A DNA stretch of 64,000 bases from Cryptomeria japonica (taxonomy: Eukaryota > Streptophyta > Pinopsida > Cupressales > Cupressaceae): contig NC_081414.1 of assembly GCF_030272615.1 (NCBI RefSeq), forward strand, positions 310,445,664-310,509,663. The letters run 5' to 3'. Both the position numbers and the translations under genes were made by a program. The notes under the pieces were generated by a model. It saw only the letters and a program-made list of their open reading frames with translations, had not been told where the DNA came from and did not search any database. Shown piece after piece: positions 24,454 to 38,754 of the stretch; position 1 is the stretch's first letter; each line of letters opens with the position of its first letter.

Positions 24454-24849
24454 TTGATGCGGCTTGACATTAGTACGATATGCATTATCAGAGATACTGT
24501 TCATTCTGACATTGATGTGGGGATGCTACTGCTCAGGGGGAGTAGTCAACTTTGTGATTCAATGATTTATATTTTTTCTTTGATATTTTTGTCAAATTTC
24601 TGGCATTGATGTCAAAGGGGGAGAGATATTGATGTGAAAAAGAAAAAAATAAAGAGTTGTATACATTTGGGGGAGATATTTATGAGCTTTTTAGAGATAT
24701 CATTCACAGGGGGAGTTTGGTCTTTGTTTCAAAACTTCATTGCTATGGGAGATTCTTGGTTGTCTTCCATTGGGGGAGACTTGTTGGCATTTCTTGGTAT
24801 TTAAATGTTTTTCACATCTAGTGTTGCCATCAATGCCAAAGGGAGAGAT
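24454..24849 (+). other. element A 3' untranslated region with repeated polypurine tracts
   Basis: GGGGGAG-type purine tracts recur about every 40-90 bp (near 24535, 24617, 24669, 24709, 24772 and 24838). The last, CAAAGGGAGAGAT, adjoins the LTR start. The phrase TTGATGTCAAAGGGGGAGAGAT near 24605 looks like an additional copy of the same priming site. Confidence 0.7.
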
Positions 24850-26072
24850 TGTTAGCCGTTTGGAAGAATTGATTATGTGTTGCATTGATGTTTTGTTATT
24901 GATGCCAACACTAGTTGTTTGGATGTTTTACCGACAACCTTCTAGTCTCGGTAGGTTGAGTGGTTTCTGGTTGGTTTGGATCCGACATGATCTGGTAGGC
25001 TCCGGTATGATTTGGTTATGGAATTGGCTTATTCATGATACTCATGTTCATATTCAGTCAGTTGGTTTTGGTATGGTGATCGGATACTATCCTGTTTGCT
25101 TAGAAGCTTGGCTTCTGGTTCCAATAAGGGTTTCACCGACAGATCTTTTTATGAAGATCTTTGATGAATTGCATAAGTGGTTTTGGTGCAGCTTCTGGTG
25201 GAGTTTCAGGATGCTGTTGGTGATCATGTTCGAGATTTGAAGAATGGAGATCATTGTTGTGGCGTGTGGACCTATATTAGGTCTCGGTTGGTCTAGGTTA
25301 TGGACCGGTTTAATGAAGCGTGTGGATTGGACTTCTTGATACATTTCCGAGATGTTTTATGTGTTGGATATTATTTGTTTGGTCTAAGGATGACATGTTT
25401 TGTAATTATGTAATTGGTTTATTGTTTGGTGGCTGACCTGATTGTTTATGGTCGAGGGTTTGTATATATGATGTAAGATCTCATTGTAAATTATAATGGT
25501 CATGGTCAAGGGATGTAATGTGCGAATAATGTAATATCATTCAGGCAGAGGATTTGATCAATCATTGGAGATCGAATTGGGTTTATATAAGAAGATTTAG
25601 TCCTCCGGTATTGAGCTTAACCGAAACTGTACTCAGACATAGGAGATGCTACCTTTTGCAGTTCAACACTTCTCCGGATTGTAGTCTGGATTTCTATGTA
25701 GTCAGTGAGACTCCTTTTGTGATGAGCAATGCACTCTAGGTTGTTGGCCTTCTTGCAAGTGCAGGCCCCTCAATTGTAATTCACATACTTACTATAGAAG
25801 TATTATCTGATTGTGGGTAGGCTTCCCACCGTGGTTTTTCCCTTTACTGGGTTTTCCACACATAAATTTGGGTGTCATGTGGATGATATTTATTCTGTGA
25901 TTATTGTTTATGCTTAATTGGTTTAACTGCTATTCCAATATTTGGTTTAAGCATTCCCGTATTAATGTTTTGAGCTATGATATTAAAGTTTTAATTGATA
26001 ATGGTTTCGGTAATTTGTGACAACTGATTCACCCCCTATCAGTTGTCTTCCGATTATTTGAACTGTCAAACA
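24850..26072 (+). repeat. 3' LTR of element A
   Basis: It starts TGTTAGCCGTTTGG after the polypurine tract. The right end shows the Copia-type TGATTCACCCCCTATCAGTTG stretch; the final CA is placed at 26072 but could be 26068. TGGTTTTTCCC and GGGTTTTCCACAC words are as in related LTRs. The partner LTR is not in the window, so the end is not confirmed by a duplication. Confidence 0.7.
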
Positions 26073-26166
26073 GTATGTAGTTCATAATTTGCGTGTGTAG
26101 TTTAATGTTTAAATAATGTTGATTAATGTATTAATGTTAAATTGTTCTGTTATTTGTCACTATATT

Positions 26167-27008
26167 AACCGATTATTATAATCGGTAGTCATACATTCTT
26201 TTTTACTTGCTTAAGAGTAGTAACATGGCGTCTTCCTTGTGGTATGTTTTTTTGTGTATTGTGTAGCCAAGTTTTGATCGCATAATACACCACAGAGTAG
26301 ATTGCTTGTCGTACCTTCTACTTGGATCTTACTCTCTTCTTCTGTTGGAGTGTGTGTGTCTGTGTATGAGTAGCTATCTGTGAATTAACTAGTCTTTTGA
26401 ATCGGTTCTACTTAACGCCACTTTGTTAACCGATTATTATAATTGGTTTATATTCATACAAATGCGTTTTCTTTATCCCTCATAAGTTTTGGCATGCTTA
26501 TGATTCATTTTCTTAACCGATTATTAGAATCGGTATGCATGCATTCGTTATGTTAGCTTACGAACAATATTATTGGCGTCACCCTGTTGATAGCACGAAC
26601 CATGTCGGTGGTGGCTGCCTCCACCATCGCATGTCGGCATGTGCAGGCCTGCGCGGCTTGCCCTAGTCACGCCAGTGCATACCCACCTTTGGTCCCCTAG
26701 GTTCACCTAGCAACCGGTGGGATTTCTTTCCCAAATTTGCTCACTTCCCAGTTTTCTTTTATATCCATTCGGCTTAATGGTTACTGTGTTATCCGATTGT
26801 TATCATTGGTACACTTTCGTTTACTATCAATTATTAAAATCAGAATGCATTCATTGTTTAATGCTGTATTCATTTGTTTATTAACCGATTATTAAAATCG
26901 GTATGCATTCTATTATTAACTGATTGATATTATCCCTATGCACTGATTTATTAACAGATCGTTATAATCAGTTTGCAATGATTTACTATCCGATTATTAA
27001 AATCGGTA
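26167..27008. repeat. dispersed array of ACCGATTA-TTAT-TAATCGGT palindromes
   Basis: Imperfect copies of a near-palindrome, AACCGATTATTATAATCGGT, occur near 26167, 26427, 26515, 26790, 26826, 26882, 26915, 26955 and 26988. Several are followed by TATGCATTC. Spacing varies from about 35 to 275 bp, so this is not a simple tandem repeat. It may be part of the LTR remnant around it. Confidence 0.65.
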
Positions 27009-27093
27009 TGTATTTATTACTATTGCTAGCTTATGAACAGTATTAACATGGCGTCGACCCCTGAGAATTGTGTTTGTATTTACTTCGACCGCG

Positions 27094-27116
27094 CATATAT
27101 ATATATATATATATAT
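27094..27116. repeat. AT microsatellite
   Basis: A short uninterrupted run of AT dinucleotides. Confidence 0.85.
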
Positions 27117-28746
27117 TCTTCCATGTATGTTCTTAAATATTTACGACCCTTGGATTTAATTAATGGATTATAGTTCCTCACAAGTTAATATGGCGGAATA
27201 TCAGTTATATTGTGTGAATTATGAAGTATCAAAGTGGGTTATAGTTGGTTTCAATTTGGGTAATTAAATTAATGTTAACTAAAACTAAATGATGTGATGT
27301 GAAAAGTTATAGTTTGCTAAAAATACAAAATTGTAAATTAGTCCACAAATGTATGGCATGATGTGTCCCTTGTATTGCTCTTGAGACTTTTCTGTTGATG
27401 TGGAAGTTGACTATTATAATTAGGAAATAAGGGAATGTTGTTTGAAATGTATTTTTTGCCCCAAAGGTTTAGGGGATGCTTGGTGCTTTGTGTGGTTATT
27501 CTTTGTCTCTTGATGTAATTTGAATCAAGTCTTTGAATGTCTTTTAATACTAGATGGTCATTCCTAGCACTGCCTTTGTTACTTCTTGATTGTAACCTTG
27601 TTTCTAGCAAGTGAGTCAAGCCTTGCTATGGTAGGGACCTTGTCATCTCGTAGTTTTGGGCTTCATAGGTCTTGTGATGTAATTTGGATTCTTAGGTGCA
27701 AGTAAAGGGGGAGTGGCTCTCATTGGGGGCCAAGATCCAAAGTGATCGCCAGGGTAACTCAATAAGGGTTTTGTAATCAAGTGGTAATTTAAACTAAAGA
27801 ACTTGGGTGGGTAGCTAGATCACATTAAAAAGATTAAATGTTGTCTCTCTTACACTCAGATGCTTGTTTAAGTTTGGGGTAAGTAGAGAAGGCCTGGCAT
27901 GGCGTCCACCAATCTTGTCCCTTCAAAAGGTTGGTGTGGTCCACTAGTGTTTATATGGGGGTCGAGGGTTGGTAAAGGTCACCAGGGTAACTCAGGATGG
28001 GGGTCGAGACCTAGTGAAGACTCACTAGGGTAACCCATGACGACCTAGTGATGACACTCTTCCTTATTGCACACCTAGTAGTCCCTTATTGTTATTTCTC
28101 CTTTGGGGTTGTGTTTGGGCCTCTGGAATTGATTGGATTTCTTTAGTTCTTTTGAGGTAGTAGTCTTGTGAGTCTCATGCGAGTCTTGTATGTATCCATG
28201 TTTGCTTGCTTCCGTCTTGTGGGTCTGGCTAATATCTCCTAACATGGGGGGTGGACCTAATGGTACCACATGGTTGGGTGGAGTGCTCTTGCACCCATTG
28301 GGTCATGCTCAACCTTCATCATGTTCGTGATGGCTCGAGTGAAGATTGAAGACTATCTAGATGAAACCAGATTTATGTTCTCATTTTATTAATGTACTTT
28401 TGGATATTATATCCTTATGGATTCAATTGCAATGTAACTGATGATTATATGTACCTTTTTATGGCAATGTAATGTATATCATGAACTTATGTAATAAAAG
28501 ATGTTATATTATTTTTAAATGGAGATTCTTATGGTTATATATGTTGGGTTATTTTGGTAAACGCTCGAGTAACGACGTTGTGGGACCTTGAGGACTAATT
28601 CTAGCCATTATTTGTTCATCTTATTCTTTTATCAAGTTGGGTCATGTAACTCAATGCATATGTATGATTTATCTTTTAAAAAAAAATCTTCTTTTTTATT
28701 GATTCATTTGATTAAGTCCTCTAGGCCTCATAGTAGGGGTGTTACA

Positions 28747-29901
28747 CAAGTGAACTAGCAATTGCAAACATACCAACATCTCATCCTTGTCTTAAAACTT
28801 TTGCATCTCTTCTAGAATAACTAATAGGGATTCTTTGTGGCTCTTGAATAGATCTGGCAACTCCATTTTCTTCTTTTCCAAGGACTAAACCAACTCCCTT
28901 AACCTTCAAGTCTTCTCTTCTAATTCCCAAAAATTTTCCGTTCTTGAATTTACCCTTGCTTGCACCTTCACAAACCATTGAAACCCACATTTTCAAAAAA
29001 TGGAGAACTACTAAACAAGATTGTTAATAACCCCAAGCATACGAAAATATGGTTCTAATGCTACTTGATCCATAACAAAATACTCGTACAAGCTTGTTAC
29101 ACACTAGTAGAAAGCTTTGGCTAACTTGTAGCAAATTGTTGCATGTTTATAACAACCTATCACTAACTTGTAGTGGCCTATTACACACATTTATCAATAA
29201 TAGCATACCTATATCATTGTTTAAAGTGCTCTACATATGAACCTATTGCTTATGCCTAAATATGGAGCCTTCCATTTTTGAAATTCTTAACCATTTCTAG
29301 ATAAACAAACATATATTTTTGGATGATGCAAGATTGTTGCAACCCAAAGATGCTCTTGTGTCACACTTATAAACATAAAATCAAATACCAAACAATAAGA
29401 AGGGTGATGGCAACAACATGAATGTGGAAAATGTACTACTAAAACTTGAGCAATACTTACACCCACACTCCCCAAATCTGTGACCACAACTAGGAGATTC
29501 ATGGTAGGATGATTCTAGGGACAATCATTTAATGAAACAATGAGACAAAATCCCAATGGATAATCAGGCTTTGGAAGTGTGCAACATATATCTACACCTC
29601 ATCCACTTAATTTATCTATAATATAGTATTAACAGTACCATTGTTCATTATCCAAAACAAATGAAGAATCCGTAGAGTTGTGATTGAAAAATAGCATTAT
29701 TTGTATCCACCTACTATTAAAAAGAATATTAATGTTAAAAAATGTTCCAAATTTGTTTCAATTGTACATGAGGAAAAGTTAGCAAGACCATTTCTAGGTG
29801 AATGCCATATACTTGATGGGAATGAAGAAATTTAAGGAATCTAATTCCAAGTACTCCAAAATTTCTTGAAAAACCAAAATTAGTTCTTACCGAACTATAG
29901 T
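28747..29901. other. unassigned sequence left of element C
   Basis: AT-rich DNA with no gene I can support. A 71-codon minus-strand frame at 28781-28996 has charged composition but no motif I recognise. This is the left flank of the element C insertion site and should be continuous with 41333 onward in the ancestral sequence. Confidence 0.5.
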
Positions 29902-29906
29902 TGGTC
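29902..29906. other. target-site duplication of element C, left copy
   Basis: TGGTC precedes the left LTR and recurs exactly after the right LTR at 41328-41332. It is the 5 bp duplication expected for an LTR retrotransposon. Confidence 0.85.
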
Positions 29907-32900
29907 TGTAGTGTCTCTCCTTGACTCGTCCTTTCTTTTGTGCTTCAATAGATTATACTGGCATAGTTTAGATTATTTTTGTGATGCGTTGACTAGATGT
30001 TTATGGATTTATTTGCATTTTAGATGCTTCTTTATGGATAATAGACATATTATACTATGCTTGACATTATGTTTACATGTGGATGATATTTCTAGACTAT
30101 TGTGAGGATGGATTACTCTATGATGGTCATTGTGTGTTCACTTCTATGTGTGTATCATGTTTGTTCTATGATTTTTTGATGTTAAATTAAAATAAAAGAT
30201 TAATATAGTTTATAATAATAAATTAAATAAATAGTTGGTATAATATTTAATAATAAAGTGTTGTTAAATTAATATTAATATTATTGATTCCTTGGTTTTA
30301 TATTTAATTAGTGTATTGATTATACCTTGGGTTATCAAGGATTATTTATTATTGTTTGTTATTAATTGTTGATTATTATTTATTAATCATATGTGGTATT
30401 TATTTATACTCCTTGGTTATTTAATTAATTGAGATTTTATAATTATTTGTGCCCATGATTTTAGGAGTTGTTTATATTATTTTTTTCTTGTTACTCTTTT
30501 GGGTTAATTAGTAGATTCTTTCTACCTGCCCTATTATTCTATTGGTTAAGCTAATTAAATAATATTTTATTATTCTTACCTTGAGTTTTGAAAATGGTAG
30601 GTAAGAAATATATTATTTTGTAATATTTTGATTGGCTGAGATTTTCTATAGTTTTAGTTTGATTTTCTATTTATTTGGCTTCTTGAGTATTTTGTCGGGT
30701 TAGTATTTTGGGTATTATTCTGCAAGTTGGATTTGGCTGAGGATTTTGGATTTTAAAGATTGCTTGAAGATTTCTTGGCTTGGATTGTGGATTGCACTTC
30801 TTTGAATTCCTTCCATTAATTCTATTTTTCTAGGTTGGAGGAATTATCCTTCTATGCAAGATATATTTCCAGGAAAGATTGTATTGTTTGTGTTTTCATG
30901 AAAGATTGTCTTCGGGTTATTTGGGAGGAAATATTTTATAAGTTTTATATAGTTTTGGAGTTGATATTATTTCGTATAAAGTTATAATATAAGGTTTTAA
31001 TTTGGTTTGGGATTAATATGTTTGGATTTCCTGCCATTGTCGTGAATGATCGACATTGGATTTTGGTTCTGTGAATGTGTTTTCTTTGATTGAGTCATCA
31101 TTTGTTTTTCCCTTGAGTTGTTTATCTGGCTCCTTCGATTTGTTATGGAATTGCGTCTCTTTGATAGTATTTTTGGGATTTATCATTTATCCTTTGATTT
31201 TATGTCTGTCGTGTTGGAAGTGAATGTGTTGTTTCTTCTATCATTTGTGTTGTTTCGTGTTGCGTATGCTCTGAATTGTGTTGTGAATGCATCGTTGTGT
31301 AGTGTATATGTGCTATTAAAATGTAAATGCGTTGTAGTATGTGTTATATGTGCTGCATAAAGCAGTGAAAGCGTTTCTCTGTTTAACAAAGGCGCTATAG
31401 GATTTGGCATATGCGTTATTTTGCATAGCAGATGTGCTAAACTGTCTGTTTCTAGTGAGTTCGTCAATTTGATTTATTTTCCAGTTTTATGTTCTTGTTC
31501 TTCGGAATCCAGAGGTTTTTTTTCTGATACAAGAGTTGTCCTAGGTTTGTTTCATTGTCTGATTATAGGTTATTTTGATTATTTGGCTGTATACGTGATT
31601 ATCTTGTAGCCGGGCTAATTTGTGGTATTGTTTCATGATGATTGCATTGATGTTGGATTGTTTGGATACCTTCGTAAGCCAAGTCTTGTATTGTTGAGAG
31701 CCCATGGTTTTGCGGTAGTATCTTGTGTTGTTACCCTAAGGTGTAGGTGCATACAAGGGGAGAGTGGGCTTCATAGTGAGCGACTAGAATCGCATAGAGT
31801 GGGTTGCCAGGTGCATCCAGGGTCCAAATCTCTATAAGGTATCTCACTAGGAGTTTTACAATGTAAACAAGTGATAACTTAATTAATAATTCTTGGTTTG
31901 GGTAGAATAGTTCATCTTGATAAGATAAGAAAATAATTAGTCCCCTTTGCCTTGCCTAGCAGTGGTTGACTGGGATAGGATTGGGAAGGCCTTGGTAAAA
32001 CCCAAGTAAGCTGATCTCTCTCACTCCATAAGTTGAGATGGCTCCACATGTTCTTTGGGACATCTGGGATAGGTACCCAGGTACCCACATGTTGCATGTG
32101 ATGACACTCTTACTCCCTACATGTATGTTCTAGCACCTTGAGTTCTGCTTGGTTGTGTTGCCTCTGGAGGGTTATGTGTTTGGAGGGTTTGCGTTGATGG
32201 TTATCATTAGGTTATTTTGAGTTTTCTTAGCGTTCCTTGTTGTATTGGTCTTTCCTTTGGTTGTTAGGTGTCAGCCTAGATCTAGAGTATGCGTGGGATC
32301 TTGTGTCATCTCCTAGCATGGGGGTGGTTCCTTTGGTTCCACATGGTCAGGTGGTTTGATGCCTTCTTCGTTGGATGCTCTTGCGTGGATGTGGATATCT
32401 TGTCTTCTCAACTTTGGATGGATTCATGTAGCAGATTGATGTAAATGATTATATGACAATGTATGTAGTGATTCATGATGTAATTGAAAGGTAAATAGGA
32501 CCACGTTCCTTGTGGTGAAGGATATTGTAATCATATATGTTGTAATAGTATGTTAGGAGAATAAATAATATAACCTGTAATATTGGTTCATTAATGGAAA
32601 TTGATTCATGAATGTTTATATGGTCTTATGTAATGTTAGATATGTGTTAGATTATCTTGTGATTTGTTCATGATGATAGAAATGTATAAGTAATTTGGGA
32701 GTAGGAACATTTGGTATTGGTTTTTTAAAATGAACTTAAAAAGGATTGGTTAAGTATGCATTTAATCATGATATAGAATAGTGAATGATCATGTATGCAT
32801 TGTAAGAATGAATCATGTTAGGAATTAGTATGCATTTAGCCTTTGGTGGTAATTGTGTTATGGTGTTACATTATTGTTTATGGTTAGTTTAAGTGATGAC

Positions 32901-33122
32901 ATTGAGATGCCTTAGAGGATACTTTGATATGTTATGTTTATTTCCACTTGCATTGTATTCTTATGTGTAAATTATCATGATGGTTGGATGTTATATGGTT
33001 AATGAATGATTATTGCATTTGAGTAGTTGATGATAATGGTTGCATTAGTTGATTTTTTTTTTAATTATCTCTATTGCATGTTAGTTAGCGTACTTCTCTA
33101 GGGTATTTTGGTGGGCATTATA
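29907..33122 (+). repeat. 5' LTR of element C
   Basis: This LTR of 3216 bp is uninterrupted and serves as the reference for the right LTR. It contains repeated words like GTGTATATGTGCTATTAAAATG (31307 on), but I see no real gene in it; the small frames at 31118-31837 are all repeated in the other LTR. Confidence 0.88.
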
Positions 33123-33140
33123 TCTAGCATCAAAGCCCAT
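33123..33140 (+). other. primer-binding site of element C (degenerate, initiator-Met type)
   Basis: TCTAGCATCAAAGCCCATG follows the LTR. It matches the initiator-tRNA-Met site TGGTATCAGAGCC at most positions, the differences being mainly G-to-A and T-to-C changes. Confidence 0.6.
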
Positions 33141-33295
33141 GTTCATACACTGGGTACTCTGGTTTCATATGAGCTCATTGTGCGTATTAGCACTTTAGTG
33201 TGGGATTAGTCGCATGATTATCCCTAGTGGTTGTTTTCTTGTATTTAGTTGCCTTAGATTTCATCTTATAGTATTTTGTGTCTTGCTTAGACAAG

Positions 33296-34516
33296 ATGCT
33301 TGCTAGAGGTAGAGGTTGTGGTCGTGGTCGTGGTGGACGTATGGGTACTTGGTGGAATCCTCGTCCGGAGGTTTATGAAGAGTCACATCATGAGGAACAA
33401 CAACATGATCAGTAGGTAGATGGAGCGCAAGTTAATGATGTGGTTCCATAGTTTGTTAATTTTCTTCAGGGACTTCTCGATCGGTTGGGTCCGCGATGGG
33501 AAGAGAATCAACAAGAGGGATCTCATCATGATAGTCGTCAGGATAAAGAGGTAGAGCAGGAGCAAGTGAGGGAATGTTCGCGTTCACCTCGGAGGAGAGA
33601 TTATGCAATACTTGATCAGGGTTCGATTGGAGCAGGTCATATGAGAGACCTTTTGAGAGCTCGTCCTCCTACTTTTGATGGTTCAGGCAGCGGTTTAGAG
33701 GCAGAGACTTGGTTGCTTGATATGGGTAGGTGTTTTGCCATGCATCCATATGGTAGTAACACCAAGGCTAGGTGCGGGATTATGCATCTTCGAGACTTTG
33801 CTTCCACTTGGTGGCATATGAAGGAGTGAAATCTTTGTTTGGACATTGTGTCAGTATCATGGGAGTTCTTTTTAGAGCATTTTCGTGCTCATTTTCTATC
33901 AGATCTTTAGAGATAGTGTAGGGCTGATGAGTTTCACAATTTGAGGCAGCATGACATGATAGTAGAGCAGTATGACAAGAAATTTTTTGAGCTCAGACAT
34001 TATTTTGGATTAGTAGATGATGATGCGATGCTTGTGCAACATTTCATCAGAGGTCTTGATGACCACATTAGTGGTGACGTTCGGGTCCATGAACCCAAGT
34101 CTATGGCAGTAGCTATGGAGAAGGCATGACTGGTTGAGGAGAAGCTTCTGTCAGGAGGTCCTTCGATTGTGCAGAGTGTTAGTGCTTCAGTAACAGGTTC
34201 AAATGTGAGAGGTGCTCAGTCATAGGCTTCAGGACATGTTAGGAGGGATCCTCCTTCATCTAGAGGTGATCATTCTCAATAGAGGGAGAGTTCTTGAGGT
34301 TGTAATTCTTTCTGCAGGCATAGATCACAAGGTGATAGAGAGCATAATAGGTAGCGTGCTCTTCGTTTTCAAGGTTCACAAGCAGCACAGAGTTCTCAAC
34401 AAAACTCTAGTGGAGGCAATTTTCAGTAGCCTAGTGCACCTTCAGTCATTTGTGGTTTCACTAGAGGGAGTTGTTTCACTTGTGGTCAACAGGGACATTA
34501 TGCAGCGAATTGTCTA
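33296..34516 (+). pseudogene. element C gag
   Basis: The frame starts MLARGRGCGRGRGGRMG and contains the gag core RPPTFDGSGSGLEAETWLLDM, RCFAMHPYGSNTKA and LRDFASTWWHMKE, then FHNLRQHDMIVEQYDKKFFEL. This follows the P-P-x-F-x-G ... WW layout of PF03732. It ends with one zinc knuckle, CFTCGQQGHYAANC (34472-34513). Stops at about 33413, 33449, 33827, 33908, 34127 and beyond interrupt it. Nothing of protease or pol follows before the polypurine tract at 34831. Gag would form the particle and could be assembled with pol supplied by another family. Confidence 0.8.
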
Positions 34517-34830
34517 CACAGGTATCTGTTTAGCGACCAGTAGCTTCAAAGACCACAATTGGAGATGCAAGGAGGTCTCATCATGTTTTTGCGGTAGTGG
34601 ATCACCGTCATAGAGTACTTGGAGAGTCATCAGGTCATGGGTCAACAACTTTCTTTGGTGATCGTGCACGTTTTGTGGCACCAGGAGTTGATCCTCGAAG
34701 TTCGCAGCAGGGTGTAGGGAAGGGTCCAATGTGACCTGAGTGATGATTTATCAATGTTTTTCAGTGGTTGCAGTGTTCCGAGACAATTATTTTGCTATTT
34801 GTTTTAGGCTTCCAGGAGTAAGCCCGGGAC

Positions 34831-34843
34831 AAGTGGGGGAGGA
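34831..34843 (+). other. polypurine tract of element C
   Basis: AAGTGGGGGAGGA directly precedes the TG of the 3' LTR. Confidence 0.85.
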
Positions 34844-35488
34844 TGCAGTGTCTCTCCTTGACTCATCCTTTCTTTTGTGCTTTGATAGATTATACTGGCA
34901 TAGTTTAGACTATTTTTATGATGCTTTGACTAGATGTTTATGGATTTATCTATATTTTAGATGCTTCTTTATGGATAGTAGACATATTATACTATGTTTG
35001 ACATTATGTTTACATGTAGATGATGATATTTCTAGACTATTGTGAGGATGGATTACTCTATGATGATCGTTGTGTGTTCACTTCTATGCGTATATCATGT
35101 TTGTTCTATGATTTTTTGATGTTAAATTAAAATAAAAGATTAATATAGTTTATAATAATAAATTAAATAAATAGTTGGTATAATATTTAATAATAAAGTG
35201 TTGTTAAATTAATATTAATATTATTGATTCCTTGATTTAATATTTAGTTAGTGTATTGACTATACCTTGGGTTATCAAGGATTATTTATTATTGTTTATT
35301 ATTAATTGTTGATTATTATTTATTAATCATATGTGGTATTTATTTATACTCCTTGGTTATTTAATTAATTAGGCTTTTATAATTATTTGTGCCCATGATT
35401 TTATGAGTTGTTTATATTATTATTTTCTCATTACTCTTTTGGGTTAATTAGTAGATTCTTTCTACCCATCCTATTATTCTATTGGTTA

Positions 35489-38754
<3,266 letters not shown>

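Larger units (their letters stand above)
21666..26072 (+). mobile_element. element A: Ty1/Copia retrotransposon, 3' half
   Basis: The pol frame begins at the very base where the LTR of element B ends and runs through integrase, RT and RNase H to a 3' UTR and a 3' LTR. The 5' LTR, gag, protease and the start of integrase lie on the other side of B, left of the window. The domain order INT before RT identifies the Copia superfamily. Confidence 0.85.
26073..28746 (+). repeat. Gypsy-type LTR remnant (right end at GGTGTTACA)
   Basis: The right part (about 27600-28746) shares its layout and words with the LTRs of element C (CTCCTAACATGGGGG..., ACCACATGGTTGGGTGG, CAGGGTAACTCA). It ends in GTAGGGGTGTTACA, a typical chromovirus LTR terminus. 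No primer-binding site follows, so this is a 3' or solo LTR. Its left edge is not defined because element A sits there. No coding region was found. Confidence 0.5.

Noticed and set aside
26167-27008. CRISPR-like array
   Set aside because: Repeats are imperfect palindromes at irregular spacing in plant retrotransposon DNA, with no cas genes.
26073-28746. complete LTR element around the palindrome array
   Set aside because: Only the right end (GGTGTTACA) is defined; no second LTR, purine tract or target duplication could be matched.
28781-28996. 71-codon minus-strand frame with charged sequence
   Set aside because: No motif or neighbour supports it as a gene; left unassigned.
31118-31837. three plus-strand frames of 60-80 codons, also present at 39423-40072
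   Set aside because: They are parts of the two LTRs of element C and show no domain; repetition comes from the LTR, not from a gene family.
34212-34613. 133-codon plus-strand frame in element C
   Set aside because: It is out of frame with gag; the zinc knuckle and gag motifs lie in the other frame.
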